From Chitinophaga sp. YR573 (GTDB lineage: Bacteria > Bacteroidota > Bacteroidia > Chitinophagales > Chitinophagaceae), in assembly GCF_900110995.1 (NCBI RefSeq), contig NZ_FOJF01000001.1:2559199-2623198 (forward strand): a stretch of DNA of 64,000 nt, read 5' to 3'. A program made the translations under genes and the position numbers. The notes under the pieces are model-generated. The model ran no database searches. It saw nothing but the letters and a program-made list of their open reading frames with translations, and was not told the origin of the DNA. Positions 53,858 to 63,204 of this stretch are shown piece after piece (positions within the stretch are counted from its first letter, which is position 1; each line of letters starts with the position of its first letter).

Positions 53858-56800
53858 ATGATTATGAAGCAATTACTGATTTTAGGGCTCTCCGGGTTAT
53901 TCCTGGCGGGCAGTGTTCCGGGAGTATCAACCAGGATAAATCCAAGTAATCCGGACAAGACAGGACCTGATAAACCTCTTCGTGAAAGCAAAACCCGGGC
54001 AGTCAGAAGGGAAACCCCTGAAGATCACTGGGTAGACAGTGTCTTTGCTTCGCTGAATTCTGATGAACGTATTGCGCAACTGATTATGATCAGAGCCCAT
54101 TCTAACTTGGGGCCGGATCATGTCAGGAAAATAGTCAACGATATCCAGGAGAATAAGGTAGGAGGATTGATCTTCTTCCAGGGCGGACCAGTAAGACAGG
54201 CTCTGCTCACCAATTATTACCAGTCTATTTCCCAGACACCGCTTATGATAGCCATTGATGGAGAATGGGGATTGGGTATGCGGCTGGATAGTGTTATCAG
54301 TCTGCCCCGTAACCTGATGATAGGCGCCGTAAAGGATAGTACCCTGGCCTATGATGCCGGTAAGATCCTGGGGCAGCAGTGCCGGAGAATGGGCATCCAT
54401 ATGGATTACGCTCCGGATATGGATGTGAATAACAACCCCAATAATCCTGTTATTAATGACCGCTCTTTCGGGCAGGACAAATACCAGGTGGCCAGAATGG
54501 GTGTGCAGGCTATCAAAGGAATGCAGGACCAGGGAGTATGGGCCTGTGCCAAACACTTCCCGGGTCATGGAGATACGGATGTGGATTCTCATCTTGATCT
54601 GCCAACCATTCGTAAAACAAGGGCGCAACTGGATTCTCTGGAATTGTATCCTTTCAGACAAGCGATCGCTGCTGGTGTAGGTTCCATTATGATTGCACAC
54701 CTCTATGTTCCGGCTATAGACAGTACTCCTAATACACCTACCTCTATCTCCTATAATACTATTACTAAACTGCTGAAGCAGGAGCTGGGTTATAAAGGCA
54801 TCGTTATTACCGATGCACTGGAAATGAAAGGCATCGCCAAATTTTATACAGGCGGAGAAGAATCTGCGCAGTCACTGCTGGCAGGGAATGATATGCTGAT
54901 GTTGCCCTCTACGGCAGAAGGCAGTGTAGATGCCATCAAACGGGCTATCAGAAAGGACCTGATCTCCTGGGATGAAGTGAACCTGCGCGTGAAGAAGGTA
55001 TTGCATGCTAAATACCAGATGGGGCTAAACAAGCCACAGGTAATAGATACCACTAATCTTACCAACGACCTGAATGCCGTTACAGACTCCTTAACCAAAA
55101 GGATCTCTGAAAAAGCACTGACATTATTAAAGAATGATAATCACCTGATCCCTTTCAATGAACATACTCCGGGTAAAGTAGCCGTGATAGCAGTAGGGGC
55201 GGATGTGAACAATGCTTTCTTACAAACAATCAAAGCATTACGGCCAGACGCTGCTACCTATATCTTTACTTCCCGCCAGCAGGAGAACCAGGTAGGACAG
55301 GTAGTGGAACGCCTGAAACGGGATTACCAGGCAGTGATTATTGGTTTACATAATTATGGCCGTCGTCCTGCCAACAACTTTAACATCAGTACCGCTGAAA
55401 GATTGCTGATCCAGCAGTTGCAGCAGGAGATGCCAACTGCGACTGTGGTATTCGGAAATCCTTATGCCATCCAGTATTTCTGCGATGCGCCTACGATCGT
55501 AGCTGCTTATGAAGATGATGATAATACACAGCGGGAAGCTGCCCGCTTGTTATTCGGACAGCTACAGCCGATGGGGACATTGCCGGTAACGGTATGCTCT
55601 AACTTCCCTTATGGAACGGGTATTGTAACTCCGCCGCCACCAGTACCGGTGGTACAGCCGGAATTGCAGCATGTGAAGCCGGAAACGGTGGGTATGAACA
55701 GCCAGGTATTACAGCATATCGATGTACTGGCCAATGAGATGATCAAAAAAGGAGCGGCCCCTGGTTGTCAGATCCTGGCAATGAAAGATGGTAAGATCGT
55801 GTATGACAAAAACTTTGGCGCATACGATTATGGCAAACGGGAAGCGGTAACGGCTCAATCTATATATGACCTGGCCTCCGTAACGAAGGTCTGTGCTACG
55901 ACCATGTCCGTCATGCATTTATATGATGAAGGCAAACTGGACCTGGATGCTACGTTGGGAGATTATTTGCCCTGGGTGAAGGGTAGTAATAAAGCTGGTC
56001 TGCGTATACGGGATGTGTTATTACACCAGGCGGGACTGGTCCCTTTCATCGCCTTCTATAAAGAAACACTGATTGGCGGTGTAGTACCCGATACGGCGCT
56101 TTACCATAGTTATGCAGATTCACTGTATTCTGTAAGGGTAGCAGAGCATCTGTACCTGAAGAGCAGTTATACGGATACGCTGTTCAAACGGATACTGGAA
56201 AGTCCGCTGAAACCACAGCAGGGATATGTATATAGTGACAATGACTTTATCTTCCTGGGAGAAGTGGTAGAACAGATCACTGGTAAGAAGCTGAATCATT
56301 ATGTACGTGAAACATTCTATGAGCCACTGGGCATGTCCACTACCGGTTTTAAACCAAGAGAGCGGTTCTCTTTAGCACAGCTGGCGCCAACAGAAAATGA
56401 ACGTATTTTCCGTATGCAGTGGATCCGCGGAGATGTACATGATCCGGGAGCAGCTATGTTTGGAGGTGTTGCTGGTCATGCGGGATTATTCTCCAATGCA
56501 GAAGATCTGGCTATTCTGATGCAGATGTTGCTGAATGGTGGATCTTATAATGGAAAGCAGTATATCAAACAGGAAACGTTACAGTTGTTTACAGGGTATA
56601 ACAGTAATCTAAGCCGCCGTGGACTGGGCTTTGATAAACCGGAAAAGGATAATGGCAAACACGGAGATCCTTATCCATGTAAGAGTGCTTCGCCGCTTAC
56701 TTATGGTCATACCGGGTTTACAGGCACCTGTATCTGGGTAGATCCTCAATCTAAACTGATATTCATTTTCCTGAGTAACAGAGTCTGTCCTGCCGGTGGG

Positions 56801-56881
56801 GATAACAAAAAATTAGGCAATATGCATGTGCGGGAGAACATGATGGAAACGCTGTACGAAGCGATAGAGAAAGGCAAATAG
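53858..56881 (+). CDS. Glycoside hydrolase family 3 / beta-lactamase-fold fusion
   Basis: 1007 aa with a signal peptide (MKQLLILGLSGLFL after MI; ATG 53864 is the alternative start). GH3 part, about 55-400: IAIDGEWGLGMRL, KHFPGHGDTDVDSH at about 231-244 (the NagZ-type loop) and VITDALEMKG at about 318 holding the expected nucleophile Asp. A middle domain (about 410-600) resembles the GH3 C-terminal domain. Serine hydrolase part, about 615-1000: SVTK at about 674-677 (S-x-x-K), YSDND at about 792 (Y-x-N) and HTGFTG at about 950 replacing K-T-G. It would cut GlcNAc from muropeptides or chitin fragments and have a penicillin-binding-like partner activity. Confidence 0.94.
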   Translation: MIMKQLLILGLSGLFLAGSVPGVSTRINPSNPDKTGPDKPLRESKTRAVRRETPEDHWVDSVFASLNSDERIAQLIMIRAHSNLGPDHVRKIVNDIQENKVGGLIFFQGGPVRQALLTNYYQSISQTPLMIAIDGEWGLGMRLDSVISLPRNLMIGAVKDSTLAYDAGKILGQQCRRMGIHMDYAPDMDVNNNPNNPVINDRSFGQDKYQVARMGVQAIKGMQDQGVWACAKHFPGHGDTDVDSHLDLPTIRKTRAQLDSLELYPFRQAIAAGVGSIMIAHLYVPAIDSTPNTPTSISYNTITKLLKQELGYKGIVITDALEMKGIAKFYTGGEESAQSLLAGNDMLMLPSTAEGSVDAIKRAIRKDLISWDEVNLRVKKVLHAKYQMGLNKPQVIDTTNLTNDLNAVTDSLTKRISEKALTLLKNDNHLIPFNEHTPGKVAVIAVGADVNNAFLQTIKALRPDAATYIFTSRQQENQVGQVVERLKRDYQAVIIGLHNYGRRPANNFNISTAERLLIQQLQQEMPTATVVFGNPYAIQYFCDAPTIVAAYEDDDNTQREAARLLFGQLQPMGTLPVTVCSNFPYGTGIVTPPPPVPVVQPELQHVKPETVGMNSQVLQHIDVLANEMIKKGAAPGCQILAMKDGKIVYDKNFGAYDYGKREAVTAQSIYDLASVTKVCATTMSVMHLYDEGKLDLDATLGDYLPWVKGSNKAGLRIRDVLLHQAGLVPFIAFYKETLIGGVVPDTALYHSYADSLYSVRVAEHLYLKSSYTDTLFKRILESPLKPQQGYVYSDNDFIFLGEVVEQITGKKLNHYVRETFYEPLGMSTTGFKPRERFSLAQLAPTENERIFRMQWIRGDVHDPGAAMFGGVAGHAGLFSNAEDLAILMQMLLNGGSYNGKQYIKQETLQLFTGYNSNLSRRGLGFDKPEKDNGKHGDPYPCKSASPLTYGHTGFTGTCIWVDPQSKLIFIFLSNRVCPAGGDNKKLGNMHVRENMMETLYEAIEKGK

Positions 56882-56896
56882 CGCTTTTAAATAGTC

Positions 56897-56950
56897 AATA
56901 GCGCCAGGTGAAATATGCTGTAAAAGCCATTCACCTGGCGCTATTTTTTT
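56897..56950. terminator. Bidirectional terminator
   Basis: 16-bp stem 56897-56912 and 56930-56945 (AATAGCGCCAGGTGAA and complement) with a 17-base loop and a T run to 56950. It ends the GH3 fusion gene and the convergent small secreted protein gene. Confidence 0.92.
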
Positions 56951-56962
56951 AGTATTAATATC

Positions 56963-57379
56963 TTACTGTACGGATACTGTTCGGTTAATACTTGTTTCTG
57001 TTCTTATGTCTATTGATTTTTCTGCCAGTCTGGTTTTTCCTTTCCTGATCTCGAAAGTATAGTTACCATCTTCCAGTCCCTGCAGGTTGAACTTAGCCTT
57101 GTAAACAAGGGTAGCCGGAAGGGATTCCTGGTGAAGGACTACGTTATTTGCATCTTTTATGCTAAGGATCACTTTTTCTGATCCCGGATTTTCAACTGTT
57201 ATGCGGAAAACGAGGTCTTCCTGATTTAATCTGGCAATTTCCAGTTTGAAAGATGTTACTGCAACGGGCGTTTCATCATTGATGAAAGAGGCTTTTCCGT
57301 TGTAAGCATATGTGTTGTCCTGGGCGTTAACGGATGAGAGGCTCAGCAGGATAGCTACCAATACCAGTATGTGTTTCAT
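56963..57379 (-). CDS. Small secreted beta-sandwich-like protein
   Basis: 138 aa with signal peptide to about residue 19 (SSVNAQD). The rest reads as an immunoglobulin-like domain: FRITVENPGSEKVILSIKDANNVVLHQESLPATLVYKAKFNLQGLEDGNYTFEIRKGKTRL, where 'GLEDGNYTFEI' is typical of Bacteroidota secreted Ig-like modules and type IX secretion C-terminal domains. Whether it is itself a sorting domain is unclear because it is not attached to a catalytic domain. Single gene. Confidence 0.8.
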   Translation of the reverse strand: MKHILVLVAILLSLSSVNAQDNTYAYNGKASFINDETPVAVTSFKLEIARLNQEDLVFRITVENPGSEKVILSIKDANNVVLHQESLPATLVYKAKFNLQGLEDGNYTFEIRKGKTRLAEKSIDIRTETSINRTVSVQ

Positions 57380-57521
57380 ACAAAGTTTTTTTGTGTGATT
57401 ATGTTTTGATGTTTAGGGCCGTATTAGCTAATACAATGGTTCCTTATTTCGCCGCAAAGATCCATGCCTAAGGTTAACTGAATATTACCGACATGTTAAG
57501 AAAGGATTAATTGACATTCCC

Positions 57522-57529
57522 TACCTTTG
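57522..57529 (+). promoter_or_regulatory. -7 box of ctaA
   Basis: TACCTTTG, exact match, nine nt before the ctaA ATG at 57539. A leader of only a few bases is predicted. Confidence 0.5.
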
Positions 57530-57538
57530 CTGGCGTTT

Positions 57539-58585
57539 ATGGAAACTTCAACATTACAAAAGCAACGGCCGGTAGCCATCTGGCTCTATATAGGAGTGGG
57601 GATGATCATTATCCAGGTATTACTTGGGGGCATTACCAGGCTCACCGGTTCGGGATTGTCTATTACAGAATGGCAGCCGCTTCTCGGCGCCCTGCCACCG
57701 ATGAATGAGCAGGCGTGGCAAACAGCTTTTGATCATTATAAGGAAATTGCACAGTTCCAGTATGTGAACAGTCATTTTACTCTCGCTGATTTTAAGGCTA
57801 TTTACTTCTGGGAATGGCTGCACCGCGACTGGGCACGGCTGATGGGTGTTGTGTTTGCTATACCTTTCGTTTACTTTCTGATTAAGAAAAAGATAGACGG
57901 TACCATGGTAAAACCTATGATCATCCTGTTTCTGCTGGGTGGATTACAGGGAGCCATTGGTTGGATCATGGTGCAGAGCGGGCTGAATGTAGAAGACCTG
58001 TACGTAAATCATATCAGACTGGCCATTCACTTTATTGCAGCGCTAATACTGGGTTGTTATGTGTTATGGTTTGCCCTGAAATTAAGCACTCCTGCTAAGG
58101 AAATATTACCTGTAAAAGGATTAGCCTCCCTGAATATATGGATACTGGGGCTGCTTACCTTACAACTGATATATGGCGCTTTCATGGCCGGATTGCATGC
58201 TGCCCTGGTGGCCAGTAGCTGGCCGGATATCAATGGAATGTGGGTACCGGGAAGTATGCTCACACAAGGCAGTTTCTTCTCAGATATTACCCATAATCAG
58301 ATTACTATACAATTCATTCATCGTGGACTGGCCTACATCATTGCCATCCTGGTAGGCATCTGGTGGTGGAAAGCTGCTGAAACACCTCAGCATAGCCTTC
58401 TGCACAAAATTCGTTATCTGCCCCTGATGCTGGTATTATTACAGGTATTGTTAGGGGTGCTGACGATTTTGGGTAGCCAGGTGAAAATTCCGATAACCCT
58501 CGCAATTTTACATCAGTTTACCGGTATGATGCTGCTACTGTCGCTCTTATGGACTTTATTTCTTAGCCGTGGGCGCGTAAGATAA
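57539..58585 (+). CDS. ctaA: Haem A synthase, COX15/CtaA family
   Basis: 348 aa from ATG 57539; a TTG four codons upstream lies inside the -7 box and is unlikely. Eight predicted helices. Seen: GGITRLTGSGLSITEWQP at about 28-45, FYWEWLHRDWARLMG (first haem-ligand His region), NHIRLAIHFIAALILG, and the late QFIHRGLAYIIAIL and LHQFTGMM with His residues. It oxidises the methyl group of haem O to form haem A for cytochrome oxidase. No ctaB or oxidase genes are adjacent. Confidence 0.95.
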   Translation: METSTLQKQRPVAIWLYIGVGMIIIQVLLGGITRLTGSGLSITEWQPLLGALPPMNEQAWQTAFDHYKEIAQFQYVNSHFTLADFKAIYFWEWLHRDWARLMGVVFAIPFVYFLIKKKIDGTMVKPMIILFLLGGLQGAIGWIMVQSGLNVEDLYVNHIRLAIHFIAALILGCYVLWFALKLSTPAKEILPVKGLASLNIWILGLLTLQLIYGAFMAGLHAALVASSWPDINGMWVPGSMLTQGSFFSDITHNQITIQFIHRGLAYIIAILVGIWWWKAAETPQHSLLHKIRYLPLMLVLLQVLLGVLTILGSQVKIPITLAILHQFTGMMLLLSLLWTLFLSRGRVR

Positions 58586-58645
58586 TTATCTCCGGGCAGT
58601 CGCATATTACAATTTTTCGTAAGTTTAGCTGTAATTGCGTTACGG

Positions 58646-60877
58646 ATGAAAGTGAAACTTCTGCTGGTAAAGATCTATTATTCATTCCCGATACAACTGC
58701 TATTGCTGCATTTCCGCAAGTACCAGGTATTGCTTATTTTCTGGGCCATACTTTTTAGTACTGTGAACGGCAACTTTGCTAAAGTATTTGGAGGTGATGC
58801 GCTCTTTCTGGCGCCGGAATATCTGGGTAAAGTAAATTTCTATAGCACTACTATTCTGGGGTTGTCCACCGGGCTGTTTGCCATGAGCTGGAATATCACC
58901 ACCTTCATTCTGCATACCGGCCGTTTCAAATTCCTGGCCACTACCACTCAGCCGTTCTTCAAATATTGTCTCAATAATTCCATTTTTCCGCTTGCTTTCA
59001 TGGTGAACCTGATATACCGCGGTTGGGAATACCAGCGTTATCAGCAGTTAAGCACTGTACCGGAAATATTATTACTGGCAGAAGGGTTTATCTGTGGATA
59101 CCTGTTCGTTATCTTCTTCTCCTTTTTCTATTTCTTTAATGCAGATAAGAATATCGGTCGCAGGCTGGGTAAGCAATTCGGAAATACCCGCAATTTCGTG
59201 CGTACCATCCTAAAGCCTACACAGGAGAAAGATGAGAACGCCCTGCCGGTACATAATTACTTTAATTCCCCCTGGAAATTGCGCAGGGCAAGGAATGTGG
59301 ATCATTACAACAAACATTACCTCGATAGTATCCTCAAACAGCACCACTTTGCGGCGATGATCACAGTCGGGTGCGCATTGGTGTTCCTCGTTTTCCTGGC
59401 TTATATGATGGACCATTCTTTTTTCCGTATTCCGGCAGGAGCGAATGTGATGATCTTTTTTGCTTTTCTGATAGGAGTAGCAGGCGCTTATGCTTATTTG
59501 TTGCAAAGCTGGGCAATACCCATGGTGCTGATCATGCTGATAGGGCTTAACTGGATGGTGAAGTATAACCTTGTAGATAATCGTAATAAAGGATACGGAC
59601 TTAATTATCATGAAAGAAATGCCCGTCCTTCCTACAGTGTTACTTCCCTTCAACAGTTCTTTACCATAGAACGTGCTGAGAAGGACAAACTGGAAACACT
59701 GAAGATTCTTGAAAACTGGAAAGCCCGTTTTCCGGCAGGAAAGAAGCCCAAGCTGATCGTTGTTAACTGCAGTGGAGGAGGATTGCGTGCTGCCACCTGG
59801 AGCATGAACGTGTTGCAGCGGCTGGATACCCTTATGCATGGAGAACTGATGCAGCATACTTTCCTGATGACAGGAGCTTCCGGAGGAATGATAGGGTCTT
59901 CTTATTTCCGGGCGCTTTACCTGGAAAAACAACAGGGGAAACAGATCAATTTACACGATAGTATTTATACAGAACGAATTGCCAGAGACCTGCTGAACCC
60001 TGTATTTACTTCTCTTGCTGTAAATGATTTTATTACACCTTTCCGGAGTTTTAAGATAGGGAATAACCGGTATGCAAAAGACCGGGGATATGCATTTGAA
60101 ATGCAGCTGAATACCAATACAGATAATGTGCTGGCCAAAACACTGGGTTACTATAAGGGACCTGAACAGAAAGCAATCATTCCAATGCTGATATGGACGG
60201 CTACTATTAATGCAGACGGGCGCCGGCTGATTATCTCTCCCCAGCCGGTGAGTTATTTATGCGCACCTGAGTATAGTCCTGCGAAGCCAGGGTTCCAGGA
60301 TGTTGACGGCGTAGATTTCGGGCAGTATTTTGCTGGTCAGGGAGCTATGAATATGCGGGTGACCAGTGCTATCCGTATGTGTGCCACCTTCCCATATGTA
60401 TTACCGAATGTTTTCCTGCCCAGCGATCCTATTGTAGATGTAATGGATGCGGGGATCCGTGATAACTTCGGACAGGAGACTTCTATGCGTTTCCTCCATA
60501 CATTCCGGGACTGGATCAATGAGAATACCAGTGGGATAGTGTATATACAGATAAGGGATACGAGGAAAAATGATATTGGGGGTATTAAACAAACCATGCA
60601 GCTGAGTGACATGATGTTTGACCCTTTATTTACCATGCAGCAGCACTGGAGTGCTATGCAGGATTTCGTACAGGATAATGAGTTAACCTACCTGCAGGGA
60701 TATTTCCCGGACAAGTTAGACAGGATCATTTTTCAGTATGTACCTCAGAAGGAAGATAAATCGGCAGCGTTGAGCCTGCATCTTACTTCCAGAGAGAAAA
60801 TAGATATTGCCGGAGCACTGGATAATCCCGCCAACCAGCAGTCATTTGATAGTGTGATGCATTTGATAGAACACTAA
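58646..60877 (+). CDS. Membrane-anchored patatin-like phospholipase
   Basis: 743 aa. The first half holds several hydrophobic segments (about 25-45, 70-95, 130-165, 245-330), then a patatin domain from about 370: VNCSGGGLRAATWS (oxyanion loop), GASGGMIGS at about 410 with the G-x-S-x-G nucleophile Ser, and DAGIRDNFG at about 602 carrying the catalytic Asp in the D-G/A-G position. Predicted to hydrolyse acyl esters of membrane lipids. The fusion with many transmembrane helices is a Bacteroidota form. Followed after 46 nt by a large inverted repeat. Confidence 0.9.
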   Translation: MKVKLLLVKIYYSFPIQLLLLHFRKYQVLLIFWAILFSTVNGNFAKVFGGDALFLAPEYLGKVNFYSTTILGLSTGLFAMSWNITTFILHTGRFKFLATTTQPFFKYCLNNSIFPLAFMVNLIYRGWEYQRYQQLSTVPEILLLAEGFICGYLFVIFFSFFYFFNADKNIGRRLGKQFGNTRNFVRTILKPTQEKDENALPVHNYFNSPWKLRRARNVDHYNKHYLDSILKQHHFAAMITVGCALVFLVFLAYMMDHSFFRIPAGANVMIFFAFLIGVAGAYAYLLQSWAIPMVLIMLIGLNWMVKYNLVDNRNKGYGLNYHERNARPSYSVTSLQQFFTIERAEKDKLETLKILENWKARFPAGKKPKLIVVNCSGGGLRAATWSMNVLQRLDTLMHGELMQHTFLMTGASGGMIGSSYFRALYLEKQQGKQINLHDSIYTERIARDLLNPVFTSLAVNDFITPFRSFKIGNNRYAKDRGYAFEMQLNTNTDNVLAKTLGYYKGPEQKAIIPMLIWTATINADGRRLIISPQPVSYLCAPEYSPAKPGFQDVDGVDFGQYFAGQGAMNMRVTSAIRMCATFPYVLPNVFLPSDPIVDVMDAGIRDNFGQETSMRFLHTFRDWINENTSGIVYIQIRDTRKNDIGGIKQTMQLSDMMFDPLFTMQQHWSAMQDFVQDNELTYLQGYFPDKLDRIIFQYVPQKEDKSAALSLHLTSREKIDIAGALDNPANQQSFDSVMHLIEH

Positions 60878-60901
60878 GAATAGTACCTCATTAGCTTCAA
60901 T

Positions 60902-61007
60902 ACAGGAATATAACAGGAACAAAACAGGAATATAACAGGTTCATCCTACGTTTATCCTACGTTAAAGACGTAGGATAAACGTAGGATGAACCTGTTATAT
61001 TCCTGTT
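60902..61007. repeat. Perfect 40-bp inverted repeat with internal direct repeats
   Basis: Arms 60923-60962 and 60968-61007 are exact complements across a five-base spacer. The left arm itself is made of ACAGGAATATAACAGG (also present just outside at 60902-60917) and two copies of TCATCCTACGTT-like units. No T run follows. The remaining 61008-61188 has no gene I can see; 61189 begins the typA promoter box. Confidence 0.92.
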
Positions 61008-61188
61008 CAGAAGCTGTTCAAGATTATAGCAGGAACTTAGACAGGAGGATATAGCTCCTGGTAAACCAGACGCTACCGATAAATTATATAATCACTTACT
61101 AATCAGGTGATTGAGTGGGGAACTTCAACATTAACACATTGATCACAATTATTTAAGATCTTATCCCCCTTTTTTCCACATTTTATTG

Positions 61189-61196
61189 TAACTTTG
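61189..61196 (+). promoter_or_regulatory. -7 box of typA
   Basis: TAACTTTG, exact TAnnTTTG, 55 nt before the typA ATG at 61252. -33 is unclear (T-rich). Confidence 0.55.
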
Positions 61197-61251
61197 CGCC
61201 TTCTTTTGGCCAGATGTGTCGTCTTCAGCCAGAATCATTTTAACAAGATTT

Positions 61252-63066
61252 ATGAATATCCGTAACATAGCAATTATTGCGCACGTAGACCACGGTAAGA
61301 CTACCCTGGTTGATAAGATCCTTCATCACACCAACGTTTTCCGGTCTAACCAGGAAACTGGTGAACTGATCATGGACAGTAACGACCTGGAAAGAGAACG
61401 TGGTATCACGATCCTCAGTAAAAATGCTTCTGTTGAATACAAAGGCGTGAAGATCAATGTGATAGACACCCCTGGTCACGCCGACTTTGGCGGTGAGGTT
61501 GAAAGGGTGTTGAAAATGGCTGACGGCGTACTATTGCTGGTGGATGCCTTTGAAGGACCAATGCCGCAGACACGTTTCGTGTTGCAGAAAGCATTGGCGC
61601 TTAACCTGAAACCAATTGTTGTTATCAACAAAGTGGATAAGGCTAACTGTCGTCCTGACGAGGTACATGATGCGGTATTCGAACTGTTCTTTAATCTGGA
61701 TGCTACTGAAGAGCAGCTGAACTTCCCAACCTATTATGGTTCAGGTAAGAATGGCTGGTTCAATGATTCATTGACTCAGAGCGAAGATATTACCCCATTG
61801 ATCGATGGTATTCTGAAACATATTCCGGAACCACAAATCGCTGAAGGTACCCTGCAATTGCAGATCACATCACTGGATTATTCTACTTTCCTTGGCCGTA
61901 TCGCTATCGGAAGAGTAGCCCGTGGTTCTATCAAGGAAAACCAGCCGGTTTCTCTTGTACAGGCTGACGGTACTATCAAGAAAACCCGTGTACGTGAACT
62001 GTATGTTTTCGAAGCACTGGGTAAAAAGAGAGTAACAGAAGTTTTAGCTGGAGATATTTGTGCAGTAGTAGGTATTGAAGATTTCGGTATTGGTGATACC
62101 ATTGCTGATTTCGAAGAACCGGAAGCATTGCCAATCATTCCGGTGGATGAGCCAACAATGAACATGCTGTTCAGCATTAACAACTCACCTTTCTTTGCAA
62201 AAGATGGTAAGTTCGTTACATCCCGTCACCTGCGTGACCGTCTGATGAAAGAAACTGAAAAGAACCTGGCGCTGCGCGTGCTGGATACTGACAGTGCTGA
62301 TAGCTTCATGGTATACGGTCGTGGTATCCTCCACTTAGGTGTACTGATAGAAACTATGCGTCGTGAAGGATATGAGTTGACTGTAGGTCAGCCTCAGGTA
62401 ATCCTGAAAGAGGTAGATGGTAAGAAATGTGAGCCTTATGAAACACTGGTGGTAGATGTACCTCAGGAGTTTGCAAGTAAGGTGATTGACCTGGTTACCC
62501 GTCGTAAAGGTGAAATGCTGATCATGGAAACCAAAGGTGACATGCAGCATCTGGAATTCGAAATTCCTTCACGTGGTCTGATCGGTTTACGTACACAGAT
62601 GCTGACCGGTACTGCCGGTGAAGCTGTAATGGCGCACCGTTTCAATGACTACAAACCATGGAAAGGACCAATTCCCGGTCGTAACAATGGTGTGTTGATC
62701 GCTAAAGAAAACGGTACCACTACCGGTTACTCTATCGATAAACTGCAGGACAGAGGATTCTTCTTCGTTGATCCGGGAGAAGAGGTTTACAAAGGCATGA
62801 TCATCGGTGAAAACAATAAGCCTGGTGACCTGGTAGTGAACCCTAATGAAGGAAAGAAACTGACCAACATGCGTGCAAGTGGTACCGATGGTGCTACCAG
62901 CATTGCTCCTAAAACCCTGATGACACTGGAAGAATGTATGGAGTACATCCAGCATGATGAGTGTATAGAGGTTACGCCTAACCACATCCGTATGCGTAAA
63001 ACCATCCTGGACGAAGAAGAGCGTAAGAGACAACAAAAAGTAATGAAGGCTGATAGCGTAGGCTAA
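61252..63066 (+). CDS. typA: Translational GTPase TypA/BipA
   Basis: 604 aa from ATG 61252 (MNIRNIAI; the frame is open to 61216). G1 AHVDHGKTT at about 10-18, G2 ERERGITI, G3 DTPGHADF, G4 NKVDK. Elongation-factor domain II, then the BipA/EF-G-like C-terminal regions ending in TPNHIRMRKTILDEEERKR. A ribosome-binding GTPase involved in stress and cold adaptation and 50S assembly. Strong terminator downstream. Single gene. Confidence 0.97.
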   Translation: MNIRNIAIIAHVDHGKTTLVDKILHHTNVFRSNQETGELIMDSNDLERERGITILSKNASVEYKGVKINVIDTPGHADFGGEVERVLKMADGVLLLVDAFEGPMPQTRFVLQKALALNLKPIVVINKVDKANCRPDEVHDAVFELFFNLDATEEQLNFPTYYGSGKNGWFNDSLTQSEDITPLIDGILKHIPEPQIAEGTLQLQITSLDYSTFLGRIAIGRVARGSIKENQPVSLVQADGTIKKTRVRELYVFEALGKKRVTEVLAGDICAVVGIEDFGIGDTIADFEEPEALPIIPVDEPTMNMLFSINNSPFFAKDGKFVTSRHLRDRLMKETEKNLALRVLDTDSADSFMVYGRGILHLGVLIETMRREGYELTVGQPQVILKEVDGKKCEPYETLVVDVPQEFASKVIDLVTRRKGEMLIMETKGDMQHLEFEIPSRGLIGLRTQMLTGTAGEAVMAHRFNDYKPWKGPIPGRNNGVLIAKENGTTTGYSIDKLQDRGFFFVDPGEEVYKGMIIGENNKPGDLVVNPNEGKKLTNMRASGTDGATSIAPKTLMTLEECMEYIQHDECIEVTPNHIRMRKTILDEEERKRQQKVMKADSVG

Positions 63067-63087
63067 TGAATCCTTCTTTAAGATATA

Positions 63088-63119
63088 ACCGTCCTGGCGT
63101 AAGCCGGGACGGTTTTTTT
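63088..63119 (+). terminator. Rho-independent terminator after typA
   Basis: 11-bp stem 63088-63098 and 63103-63113 (one T-G pair) with a GTAA tetraloop and seven T. Confidence 0.92.
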
Positions 63120-63137
63120 GTTTTAGACCCTACGTAT

Positions 63138-63166
63138 ATTGGATGCGTATCCAATGCCTACATTTG
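63138..63166 (+). promoter_or_regulatory. Promoter with palindromic operator for the SIR2-like gene
   Basis: TTGG (63139-63142) and TACATTTG (63159-63166) with about 17 nt between TTG and the -7 box. A dyad ATTGGAT-GCGT-ATCCAAT (63138-63155) covers the -33 element and spacer, placed to allow repression. The predicted start is about 30 nt before the ATG. Confidence 0.6.
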
Positions 63167-63204
63167 TTATATTGAAAGACCTGTTAACACCAAACTATTA
63201 AGAC

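Noticed and set aside
53927..54700. Minus-strand 257-codon frame inside the GH3/beta-lactamase gene
   Set aside because: Lies opposite conserved GH3 motifs; the composition (His, Ile, Arg and Cys rich) and lack of domain features mark it as a shadow.
57527..57538. TTG start of ctaA
   Set aside because: It overlaps the -7 promoter box; the ATG at 57539 fits the protein family.
60902..61007. CRISPR array
   Set aside because: The repeats are inverted or adjacent and number only two or three copies; there are no regular spacers or cas genes.
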